36,734 nucleotides of DNA. It comes from a bacterium. GTDB lineage: Bacteria; UBP14; UBA6098; B30-G16. The position numbers and the translations under genes are program-made. Below, one piece after another: positions 16,899-25,146 of the stretch. The notes below the pieces were generated by a model that was not told the DNA's origin, did not search any database, and saw only the letters and a list, made by a program, of their open reading frames with translations. Positions within the stretch are counted from its first letter, which is position 1. Every line of letters starts with the position of its first letter. The stretch lies in assembly GCA_021162205.1 (NCBI GenBank), contig JAGGZE010000044.1:1-36734 (forward strand), read 5' to 3'.

Positions 16899-19800
16899 AT
16901 GAAGAAAGTAATAATAATGCTGGGACTTCTGGGGCTTATTTTTGCTCAGGAGGTCGACCTCGCTTCGATTACCGCAAAACTCGACAAAGGCACTAAATTG
17001 TATCAAGAGAATAAGTTAGAGGATGCACTCGTTCCATTTCAGGAGGCGGCAAATGGTTTCGAGCAGATGCTACAGGGTGTTCTTTCTCCCGAGGATGAAG
17101 CTTATGCTACATATTTTTTATCGACAACGAAATATTATATCGCTCGTATCCAGAAGGATGTTTCGGGATTCGAGGCTACATCGAAATTATTCAATGAATC
17201 CGCCGCTGCATTCAAAAGTCTCGACATTGTTGGTGAGGAGTATGTTCGCTCGAAGTATATGAAAGCTCTTTGTTCATTTAGACTTTATCAATTGGCTAAT
17301 ACCGAACGAGCACAAATTAAAAATCTCGACCCGGCTATCGGTGATTTCGACAATTTTATCAATGATGAAGATGTTATGAAACACGCCGACGATTTTCAAG
17401 ATTTAATCGACAATGCTCAGTATTTTCTTGGATACTGTCAATATCGGCTTGCTTTTCTGAAAAGTTTCGATATGGGACAATTGTCCAATGCTAAACAGAA
17501 TTTTGAAAAAGCTATTACATCTTTCCAATCCGCTAAGAAATCTCCCGATGAAAAAATTTCTCTTGCCGCATCGCTGATGGAAACTAACTGCCATTATATG
17601 ATTGCGAGATTATTTTTCCGTGTTAGCGATGATGATTGGAGTAAATATAAGTTATCGAGCAAAGGAAGATTGTTTGCCAGCGAGGATGAAATAAATAATT
17701 CGATAAGTCTTTTGGATAAAATGATTTCTGCTGCTGGCACGCAAAAGGAGCTTCAGATGTTCGGTAAAGTAGGTAAAGTTATAGATAATGTAGCATTAGG
17801 TTCTGTCGGTGTTAAGGAAAAATTGAACGATGCAATGAACACTATGACGACTCTTAAAGATAACAAAATCTGGGGAAAAGACATTCTTAGCAGACTCGCG
17901 TATGGTTCACTTTTGAATTACTTGATATACAGTGGTCCACCTAAAGCGGCAATAACAGGATTTAATAGAATTTCGGGTTCGGAACCCGAAGGACTTTATT
18001 GGATAGGTATGGTTCACTTTATTCAGGGAACTTATGACAAAGCTAATGCTAAATTGACTGCGTTTTCAGGGCAAATCGGTTCGAATCGTTCGACTCGAGC
18101 AAGAGAGCTTGTTGCCGATGCTAAATATCGTCAGGCAGAATGCCTTTTCTGGATGGGAGTTAAACAGGAGAATATTGCATTCCTTTCACAAGCCGATGCG
18201 ATTTATAAAGCATTGGAAAATCCTAAAGGTGAATACTACGATTTTCTCACGAAGGATATTCGGGATGTTGTTACTATCCGAAGATTTCTTATTGGAATCG
18301 AGAATAGTCTTGGGAAACAACAGGATATAGGCACTTTCGATGCTGCGATGTCGCTTGCGGGACTTCAACTTCCCAAAGATGCCGATAAATATCTTAGTGC
18401 GGGGAAATATTTTCTTCAGAAAGCTATCGAGGTCGCTGCGGATAAGAGAAAAGTATCGCTTAAATTCGCTATTCACGCATTCGATAAAGTTATCAATGCT
18501 AATGTATCGTCGGGTATTAAAAATAAATCGAGATTTATGAAAGGTGTCGCGCTTGTCAAGCGTGCGACTATCGAGGAAGATAATGTCGCTAAAAGCACGG
18601 TCGATGAGGCGAAAAATGTGCTCGATGCTTGCACTTCGCCCTATAATAATGAAGCAAAATATGTTATTGGAATCGGATATTTTAATAATAATGATTATGG
18701 GAAAGCCCTGCCGATTCTTCAACAATTGAAAGCTAAAGGACATATTCGTGCTGCATTTACTTATGCTCTTGTTCAAATCGAGAAAAATAATTGTTCGAGC
18801 GCCGCTAAAGCACTCGGTTCTGTTAAGATTACAATTAAAGACCGCACGGACCCGATTTATCAAAAAGCCGACCTCGAACTTTCAAAACTTTCCTGTCGAG
18901 GCGAGGCAAAGGGTGCAAGTTCACTCGCGCATTTGTCTGAAGCGCCTATGACTTATGAAAATCTTGTCGATGAGGAAGCTGAAAGAGCACGCAAAAAATC
19001 GGAAGCTTTGTTTATATGGCAACGTTCATCTAAATTTATCGAAACACCCGATATCGATGAACTTGTTCCCGATAGACCACCCGAGACAAATGTAAAAATC
19101 GAAATTGCTATCGAACCCGCCGGCGGTGAAGAAAATATTATTATCGATGGTGATGAAAAATCTGCTCAACTTGTTGAAAATTCTGTATATAAGGTTATTC
19201 TAAATCGTGGAACACATAGGATTCAAATTAAGAAAAAGGGTTTTTATCTTTTAGATGACAAATTGAAAGTTACCAAATCCGAACGAATTAGTTTTAAACT
19301 TTCTAAAGCTGTTCGTTATACTTCTGCAGGAGAAATCGCTGGGACTGCGAATGCTCTCGCCGTTGCTGCGAATGAAAACGAAATTTTCGTTGCACCGATA
19401 GGGAAAAAGTCCATTGTGAAAATGAATAAAGATGGCAAGAAAATTAGCGAATATTCATATTCGGCTCTCGGTATCGGTGGAGTCAGTGGACTCGCTCTCG
19501 ATGGCGAAATGCTTATTATCGTGGACCCCAAGCAAAATCAAGTGGTTGCACTTTCGCTTGGAGGCGAGGAAAATAATATGGAACCGACCGAAATCGATAC
19601 GAGTGAATCTGTCGAAAAACCTACCGATGAAAACGATACATCGGATACAGTAGAGAAAATTGTTCCCATTGCCAATGCAAAAAAATCCAATGTTTCTGTT
19701 ATCGCATACAGCGGCGAAACTTATGGTTCTATTCCACTTTCGAGACCTGCTGGAATTTATGCTGATGATGGAGTTTATTATATCACAGATGCTGGGAATC

Positions 19801-20225
19801 ATCGAGTTTTAGTTTTCGATGGCAATTCGTTCAGGAAGGAAATTGGCGTCGATACACTCGTTCATCCAATAGATGTCGCTGCTAAAGGTGATATGCTTTA
19901 TATTGCCGATATTGGTAATGGCAAAATCGTTCGATTTTCCACTGCTGGTGAGTTTATAGATAAAGTCGAATTGAAAAACCAAACTCAACCATCGGGGATT
20001 TTTGTTAGCCCTGAAGGATTCGTTTTCGTAAGCGATTTCGTTAAAAACAGTATTGTCAAATACACTGAGGATTTGGAACCTCTTTCGGTTGCTGGTGAAA
20101 ACATTGTTGCACCTCGAGGTATCGCGCAAATTGGCAACGGTCCCGAATCTGTCGTTTATGTATCCGATTTATCGGGTTTGACAATTCTCAAAGGCGGATG
20201 GGACAATACATATATGCCTAAATAA
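16899..20225 (+). CDS. TPR-PEGA-NHL beta-propeller exported protein
   Basis: A 1108-residue exported protein (signal MKKVIIMLGLLGLIFAQ), with GGAGG before the ATG. Residues about 20-700 are helical TPR-like repeats. About 730-803 is a PEGA-like beta domain (NIIIDGDEK, GTHRIQIKKKGF). About 810-1108 forms NHL-type propeller blades: ALAVAANENEIFVA, GLALDGEMLIIVD, ITDAGNHRVLVFDG, LYIADIGNGKIVRF, VFVSDFVKNSIVKY. An acidic Asp/Glu/Thr-rich loop at about 893-922 interrupts the propeller. TPR and NHL modules bind proteins; PEGA is common in surface-associated proteins. In position and parts it recalls a fusion of the Tol-Pal accessory roles (TPR protein CpoB and propeller TolB), but no homology to those is claimed. 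Its likely job is a periplasmic scaffold for the ExbB/ExbD machine. Confidence 0.75.
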   Translation: MKKVIIMLGLLGLIFAQEVDLASITAKLDKGTKLYQENKLEDALVPFQEAANGFEQMLQGVLSPEDEAYATYFLSTTKYYIARIQKDVSGFEATSKLFNESAAAFKSLDIVGEEYVRSKYMKALCSFRLYQLANTERAQIKNLDPAIGDFDNFINDEDVMKHADDFQDLIDNAQYFLGYCQYRLAFLKSFDMGQLSNAKQNFEKAITSFQSAKKSPDEKISLAASLMETNCHYMIARLFFRVSDDDWSKYKLSSKGRLFASEDEINNSISLLDKMISAAGTQKELQMFGKVGKVIDNVALGSVGVKEKLNDAMNTMTTLKDNKIWGKDILSRLAYGSLLNYLIYSGPPKAAITGFNRISGSEPEGLYWIGMVHFIQGTYDKANAKLTAFSGQIGSNRSTRARELVADAKYRQAECLFWMGVKQENIAFLSQADAIYKALENPKGEYYDFLTKDIRDVVTIRRFLIGIENSLGKQQDIGTFDAAMSLAGLQLPKDADKYLSAGKYFLQKAIEVAADKRKVSLKFAIHAFDKVINANVSSGIKNKSRFMKGVALVKRATIEEDNVAKSTVDEAKNVLDACTSPYNNEAKYVIGIGYFNNNDYGKALPILQQLKAKGHIRAAFTYALVQIEKNNCSSAAKALGSVKITIKDRTDPIYQKADLELSKLSCRGEAKGASSLAHLSEAPMTYENLVDEEAERARKKSEALFIWQRSSKFIETPDIDELVPDRPPETNVKIEIAIEPAGGEENIIIDGDEKSAQLVENSVYKVILNRGTHRIQIKKKGFYLLDDKLKVTKSERISFKLSKAVRYTSAGEIAGTANALAVAANENEIFVAPIGKKSIVKMNKDGKKISEYSYSALGIGGVSGLALDGEMLIIVDPKQNQVVALSLGGEENNMEPTEIDTSESVEKPTDENDTSDTVEKIVPIANAKKSNVSVIAYSGETYGSIPLSRPAGIYADDGVYYITDAGNHRVLVFDGNSFRKEIGVDTLVHPIDVAAKGDMLYIADIGNGKIVRFSTAGEFIDKVELKNQTQPSGIFVSPEGFVFVSDFVKNSIVKYTEDLEPLSVAGENIVAPRGIAQIGNGPESVVYVSDLSGLTILKGGWDNTYMPK

Positions 20226-20230
20226 AAAAT

Positions 20231-21754
20231 ATGGGGAAAATGATGTCCCAAAAATGCCGATTAGAGATTAGATGTTTATATCTTTTAAGAGGACTCCTGT
20301 TTTTTTCGGGAGTCCTTTTGGTTTTTGTATCGAGTCTCGGTGCATCACAACTCGATTCTCTCGAAAACTGGACGAATAAAACTTTCTGGGGACATTACAT
20401 TTCACCGGATAGCTTAAAAATGGATTACTATATCGCATCGTCATCGAATGATTTTCCACTTATGGTGAGACTTGCCGCTGGAATTTCATATCTTAATTAT
20501 AATACAATCGATTCTGCGATGTATGATATCGCATATTGTTTCATTCGTAGCGGAGATTTTTCATCGGCGGGCGATGCAATCGATAGAGCGGAAAATATTT
20601 GGGGTGAAAATGCACAGTTGGTTTATTTGAAAGCACTCGCAGAACTTTATTCGGGTAATTCAGGGAAAGCTCGAAAGATTTTGAAAAAGAAATCGAAAGA
20701 TGTATCGACCGACGATGATAAAAAGTTTATATCGATTGCATTGGGGATGGTCGAAATTCTCGATGGAAAAACTCGTAAAGGATTCACTCATTTGCAAAGG
20801 GCTGAAAATCTCACGCCGATTGGATTCGACTCGCCATTATATGAGATAAGATTGTTCGGGCAGACAGCCAATTACAATGCAATCGTTGGAACTTTATGGA
20901 TAAGACAATATTATGGTTTTCCGTCGATTATTATAAGAATGCGTCCTATTTTTCAGATGATGGACGGTTCGATATATAATGGTGCTATTTTGGGAATCGA
21001 ACAGGTTGCATCGCTTTTCGGAAGTCCATATTTTCAAGCCGATGTTCATCGAAGTTCGCAGATAGTTATTCCTCGATGGAGTGGAATACCTACAAGTGCC
21101 AAAATGTCGATGTGGATTGTTTATATCGATTCGCGAAATGAATTCGATTCATTATTAGTGAAAGTAATCGGCAAGGTCGAGGGTTTTCCTCCTGCGGATA
21201 ATTTCACTGCGGCTATCGAGGATTTGCGAAAGGATGCGATAAAAATGTGGTTCGATTCACTTGCGAAACCGACTAATGAAATCGGTGAGCCATTTTGGCG
21301 GTTGGTTCTTTCCGCTAAAGTCGCATCTGCGCTGGCGGATTCGACACAATGGGAATATGGCGAGGCAATGGTGGATAGTTTTATAGATGTCGCCCCATAT
21401 ATTACCGAACTTTATCTGTGGCGAGGCGCTTTTTCGCTATTTTTAGAAAATTATGACGACGCATTCAAATATTTCTCGAAACCATTGGAGAAAAACCCCC
21501 ATAATATCGATGCTCTTTACGATGCCGGTATCGCCTGTTATTTTCTCGATGATTATGAAACAGCCGAATCCCTTTTTATAGCGGTAATAGAATGTCAGAA
21601 AGATTTTGCGCCGCCTTATTTTGCACTCGGAGTATTAAATCAGGATGTGTTCGAGGATTATAAAAAAGCGACCGATTACTATGAAAAATATTTGAAATTG
21701 ACTCCATACTTAAAAATCGAGGTCGAAAAGTGGATAGACGAAATGAAACAATAA
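20231..21754 (+). CDS. exported TPR protein
   Basis: A 507-residue protein starting five bases after the previous stop. ATG codons at 20231, 20240 and 20243 are in frame; GGGG at 20233-20236 suits the later two. The h-region of the signal peptide (about residues 21-38, GLLFFSGVLLVFVSSLGA) is followed by helical repeats. Clear TPR units lie near the C-terminus, for example GAFSLFLENYDDAFKYFSK (about 398-416), AGIACYFLDDYETAESLFI and DYKKATDYYEKYLKLTP. The middle part (about 215-330) contains a stretch with GTLWIRQYYGFPSIIIRMRP that I do not recognise. It is probably periplasmic and part of the same machine as the genes before it. A strong terminator-like hairpin lies inside its signal-peptide codons. 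Its end overlaps the SbcD-like gene by 25 bases. Confidence 0.7.
   Translation: MGKMMSQKCRLEIRCLYLLRGLLFFSGVLLVFVSSLGASQLDSLENWTNKTFWGHYISPDSLKMDYYIASSSNDFPLMVRLAAGISYLNYNTIDSAMYDIAYCFIRSGDFSSAGDAIDRAENIWGENAQLVYLKALAELYSGNSGKARKILKKKSKDVSTDDDKKFISIALGMVEILDGKTRKGFTHLQRAENLTPIGFDSPLYEIRLFGQTANYNAIVGTLWIRQYYGFPSIIIRMRPIFQMMDGSIYNGAILGIEQVASLFGSPYFQADVHRSSQIVIPRWSGIPTSAKMSMWIVYIDSRNEFDSLLVKVIGKVEGFPPADNFTAAIEDLRKDAIKMWFDSLAKPTNEIGEPFWRLVLSAKVASALADSTQWEYGEAMVDSFIDVAPYITELYLWRGAFSLFLENYDDAFKYFSKPLEKNPHNIDALYDAGIACYFLDDYETAESLFIAVIECQKDFAPPYFALGVLNQDVFEDYKKATDYYEKYLKLTPYLKIEVEKWIDEMKQ
20290..20330 (+). terminator. intrinsic terminator-like hairpin inside the TPR gene
   Basis: AGGACTCCTG (20290-20299) pairs with CGGGAGTCCT (20307-20316), ten pairs with one G-U wobble, around a seven-T loop. 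TTTGGTTTTTG follows. By form this is a good Rho-independent terminator, yet it lies about 60 bases inside the reading frame that starts at 20231 and encodes the signal peptide core. It may act as an attenuator that lowers expression of the TPR and SbcD genes, or the terminator may have been overrun by an upstream extension of the gene. Confidence 0.55.
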
Positions 21755-22923
21755 AATTTGTTCATACAGCGGATTGGCATCTCGGGCTTGCAAATTTATC
21801 GAAAAAGGATGACAGCGGAATCCCTATTCAATATATCTGCGTCGAGAAATCCGCCGGGGAAATTGTCGATTTCGTCCATTCGAACGATATCGATTTAGTT
21901 CTTATGTGCGGCGATATTTTGCATACGAGAAATCCAAGCCCGACAGTCGAAAATATTTTAGCGAAAATTCTCCATAAATTAACATCCGATGGTGCAATTG
22001 TGATATATCTCATCGGGAATCACGAAATTCCAGGTTGGGGAGACAATCCTGTAAAAATATACGATACATTGGATATTCCTGGAGTAATCGTTGCAGATAA
22101 AGTAGAATTGCATAAAATCGAACTTAAAAATGGACAAAAAATCCAAATCGGGACAATTCCGTATCCTGTCGATTTCGATTTAAGCGATGCTATTTCGTCG
22201 TTTGCTGGAAAAGTCGAACGGGGGATACCATCGTTGCTTATGCTCCACAGTTTCGTGAACGGTGCAGGACTTTCGGGCAGCGATTTGAAACTTCTACCCG
22301 ATGAACCGAATCTTAATCCCGATGAGTTCGATGAATTGCCATTCGATTATATCGCTCTCGGGCATATTCATCGCTACCAGCAAATCTGGGGGAAACCGCC
22401 GGCGGTTTATTCGGGAAGTATTCAAAAAGTAACATTCGCAGAGGAGAAGGAGCGAAAAGGTTTTGTCGCTGGAACGATTTCAAATCCGCAATCGTTCAAA
22501 AATGAATTCAATAAAAACAGGCGAATGTCTGAGTGGCATTTTGTTCCGGTTGAAAGTTTGAATTATATCACATTGAATATCGATGTTTCGGGTGAGAATA
22601 ATCCGACAGAAATTATATTGCAAAAATTGAGAAATCGTCCGGTTGCGAATTCGGTGGTGAAACTCAAAATCACTATTCGCCCCGACGACCCTAAAATTTC
22701 GCTCGTTCAAATCAAAAAGTTGGCGCAGGAATTAGGAATTTTTGTTATCACGAACGACCGGAATATCGTGGATACGATTCGAGGGAAAATCGAGTCGGCA
22801 ATCCCTACTGGAAATATGTCTGCGGATATCGAAAAATATATTATAGAAAAAATGCCCGAACATAAAGAAAAAATCCCGGAAATTTTAAATATTATAGAGT
22901 TGTTGCAGAAAAATGAAAAATAG
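21730..22923 (+). CDS. sbcD: SbcD/Mre11-family nuclease subunit
   Basis: A 397-residue cytoplasmic protein with a GTG start and GAGG seven bases upstream inside the previous gene. Metallophosphoesterase motifs are all present: TADWHLG (D15, H17), CGDILH (D62), IGNHE (N97, H98), LLMLHSF and ALGHIHRYQ. The length and the capping region fit SbcD, the nuclease half of SbcCD, which cuts hairpins and blocked DNA ends with its ATPase partner SbcC. No sbcC gene follows; the next gene is a lipoprotein, so the partner must lie elsewhere or the protein acts alone. The 25-base overlap with a periplasmic TPR gene suggests transcriptional hitchhiking more than shared function. Confidence 0.85.
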   Translation: MDRRNETIKFVHTADWHLGLANLSKKDDSGIPIQYICVEKSAGEIVDFVHSNDIDLVLMCGDILHTRNPSPTVENILAKILHKLTSDGAIVIYLIGNHEIPGWGDNPVKIYDTLDIPGVIVADKVELHKIELKNGQKIQIGTIPYPVDFDLSDAISSFAGKVERGIPSLLMLHSFVNGAGLSGSDLKLLPDEPNLNPDEFDELPFDYIALGHIHRYQQIWGKPPAVYSGSIQKVTFAEEKERKGFVAGTISNPQSFKNEFNKNRRMSEWHFVPVESLNYITLNIDVSGENNPTEIILQKLRNRPVANSVVKLKITIRPDDPKISLVQIKKLAQELGIFVITNDRNIVDTIRGKIESAIPTGNMSADIEKYIIEKMPEHKEKIPEILNIIELLQKNEK

Positions 22924-22982
22924 TTATATTATAAAAATGTTCGATTATATATATTATTAAATAATTCGATTGGGAGATAATT

Positions 22983-24476
22983 ATGAACGGAATTAAAATA
23001 TTTGTGAGCGTTCTTTTGATTGTCCTTTTTGTTGTCGGCTGTTCAAAAAAGGACGATAGCAACGGTGACAATGCACCTGTTGTGGAAATCACCGAACCTG
23101 CCGATGGCGATACGATTTCGTTCCCACAGATTATAACTGCAAATGCCACGGGCGATGAAATCGAGCAGGTTATATTTCTCGTTTCCGATGATACTATCGA
23201 TACCGATACAGCAAGTCCATATTCGGTTTATTGGTCGTTTTATATGGGGACGGGAGATGTTGTCTTAAAAGCTTTTGCTATGAATAGTCGGGGACAAACA
23301 GGCGCCGATTCTATCACTGTTTTCGTCCCGCAGCAGGAATACGATTTTCCGCTGACATATATCGATAAAAGTTCTCACAATGTTTATTTATCCTGGTGGC
23401 AGTTCGACGAGCTTTTTTTCAATCGATACGATGTTTATATGTCGGATGGCTCGAGTGTCGATTCCACCGATGAACTCGTAGCGAGTATTGTAGGCAGAGT
23501 CGGCGATACCTGCGCTTTTATCGATGAGCTCATTCCCGAAAGCGATTATATGTTTATTGTCTATGCTTATTCTCAAATTGGAAGTTGTTTTGTATCCAAT
23601 ATATTGTTTGTCCAGACGAACAGTGTGCCATCGGCGAACGATGATGGCGCCGAGTTAATCTCGCTTTCCACCGATACTTTCACGATGGGATACAGTTGGA
23701 CAGAAGGCGGTGGCGAAAGCGAGGAATATCCTGCTCATCCTGTTCGTTTGAATTCTTACAGCATATATAAAAACGAGGTTACCTGCGAGCAATTTAAGCA
23801 GTTTATCGATGCCGACGGATACAGTAATCCAGAATGGTGGGACAGCTCGGGATGGATGTGGAAAGAAAGTAATGAAATTACACAACCGCAACAATGGAAT
23901 AGTGCCGATTTTCCCTGCGGAGACGATTATCCCGCTTATCCTGTCGTCGGCATATCGTGGTTCGAGGCAATGGCGTATGCGAGATTTGTCGGTAGGGATT
24001 TGCCCACCGAAGCACAATGGGAATATGCGGCACGAGGAACACTCGGGAGCGATGAAAATGGCGATGGTTACCTGGAGGGTGAAAGATTCCCCTGGGGAAA
24101 CGATTTTCACGCAGGCGATGCTGTTCATTGCAATTACCTTTCAGGCGAGCAGGGCGATACATACGATGATGGCTACGAGCAGACCGCTCCTGTCGGTTCA
24201 TATCCCAATGGGGCATCGGTTTTCGGTGTCGAGGATATGAGCGGCAATGTCGAGGAATGGTGCAGCGATTGGTTCGAAAATACTTATTATTGGGATAATC
24301 CATTCGATAATCCGACAGGTCCCCATACAGGAACCGAGAAGGTTACGCGCGGCGGTTCATTTATTCTGTATTCGACAGCGAGTTTGCCGGGATATTTCCA
24401 CAGAACTACAATCAGAAGTGGTCTTCAACCGGGTAATCGAAGATATTTTGTCGGATTTCGGCTTGTGCAGAATTAG
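22983..24476 (+). CDS. lipoprotein with Ig/FN3 domains and SUMF1-type domain lacking catalytic Cys
   Basis: A 497-residue predicted lipoprotein (lipobox VVGC, C20), with GGGAGA before the ATG. Residues about 32-118 form an Ig-like domain (VEITEPADGD), about 120-210 an FN3-like domain, and about 220-497 a SUMF1/formylglycine-generating-type domain: the EYPAHPV and NEVTCEQF entry, PVVGISWFEAMAYARFVGRDLPTEAQWEYAARG split over several turns, FPWGN, VEDMSGNVEEWCSDW and RGGSF. In true formylglycine enzymes two cysteines follow RGGS and bind copper; here that stretch reads ILYSTASLPGYFHR with none. It is therefore likely a binding or structural module rather than a sulfatase activator. No sulfatase is near. 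Confidence 0.8.
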   Translation: MNGIKIFVSVLLIVLFVVGCSKKDDSNGDNAPVVEITEPADGDTISFPQIITANATGDEIEQVIFLVSDDTIDTDTASPYSVYWSFYMGTGDVVLKAFAMNSRGQTGADSITVFVPQQEYDFPLTYIDKSSHNVYLSWWQFDELFFNRYDVYMSDGSSVDSTDELVASIVGRVGDTCAFIDELIPESDYMFIVYAYSQIGSCFVSNILFVQTNSVPSANDDGAELISLSTDTFTMGYSWTEGGGESEEYPAHPVRLNSYSIYKNEVTCEQFKQFIDADGYSNPEWWDSSGWMWKESNEITQPQQWNSADFPCGDDYPAYPVVGISWFEAMAYARFVGRDLPTEAQWEYAARGTLGSDENGDGYLEGERFPWGNDFHAGDAVHCNYLSGEQGDTYDDGYEQTAPVGSYPNGASVFGVEDMSGNVEEWCSDWFENTYYWDNPFDNPTGPHTGTEKVTRGGSFILYSTASLPGYFHRTTIRSGLQPGNRRYFVGFRLVQN

Positions 24477-24540
24477 ATTTTACAAAAATATATAACGAAA
24501 AAAATAATGATAGAATGAAAAAAGCTCAAACTTGAATTGA

Positions 24541-24562
24541 ACCCACGACTTCAGTCGTGGGC
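24541..24562. repeat. REP-like palindrome
   Basis: CCCACGACT (24542-24550), TC, AGTCGTGGG (24553-24561): a perfect nine-base stem with a two-base loop. It is flanked by GCTCAAACTTGAATTGA on the left. Short palindromes of this CCACG...CGTGG kind are common intergenic REP elements moved by TnpA-REP (Y1) transposases in other bacteria. Only one copy is in the window. It also sits in the leader of the next gene. Confidence 0.5.
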
Positions 24563-24592
24563 AACGAGAAACATAAAATTTAAGGAGGCATT

Positions 24593-25129
24593 GTGAAAAA
24601 GTTAATCGTTGTTTGTCTGCTCGTTTTGATGGCATTTGCCATCGTTTCAGCGAAACAGTATAAGCCCATGTTCGGGGGAGGACTCGGATTCGGCTTGGTA
24701 AATACGAGTTCGGGTGATTATAGTAATTCCGATTTCGGTTTCCAGATGACCGCCGAGGGAATGGCTCCCGTCTATCGAGCGCTTTATGTTCGAGCGAGTT
24801 TGCTTGCTCTTCGAGCGGGAGATGCTACCACATTTTCGCTCGGCACAGGTTCCGCATTCGATTTGGTGTATTTCCTCAATCCAATGAGCAATGGTATCGA
24901 GCCATATGGTGTCGGTGGATTGAGATTATCCAATCAATCGACCGGTGGATACAGCTCGACTACATTCGGTTTCGCATTAGGCGGCGGCGCTCAAATGTCG
25001 CTCAAAACCGCGTCTGTCAAACCTTACGGTGAAATTCAAATCGGTATCGGGACAACTTCATATACAGGTTCGAGTTTGACCGAATTCGATTTCTCGATGA
25101 TGTTCGGTATAAGATTTGGAGGTAAATAA
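24593..25129 (+). CDS. small outer-membrane beta-barrel protein
   Basis: A 178-residue protein with a GTG start at 24593 behind AAGGAGG (24582-24588). The signal peptide is about 1-20 (ends IVSAKQ). The rest alternates polar and hydrophobic residues with many Gly, Ser and Tyr and ends in a strand with aromatic and Gly residues (FDFSMMFGIRFGGK), as expected of an eight-stranded OmpA/OmpW-size barrel. No exact family recognised. It is 17 bases upstream of the M14 carboxypeptidase and may share its transcript. Confidence 0.6.
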   Translation: MKKLIVVCLLVLMAFAIVSAKQYKPMFGGGLGFGLVNTSSGDYSNSDFGFQMTAEGMAPVYRALYVRASLLALRAGDATTFSLGTGSAFDLVYFLNPMSNGIEPYGVGGLRLSNQSTGGYSSTTFGFALGGGAQMSLKTASVKPYGEIQIGIGTTSYTGSSLTEFDFSMMFGIRFGGK

Positions 25130-25146
25130 TTTAGCGAGGTGTTTTA

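Noticed and set aside
18186-18863. 225-codon open frame antisense within the TPR-PEGA-NHL gene
   Set aside because: The sense gene is clearly coding with family repeats; the antisense translation is rich in Ile, Phe and Arg without any motif.
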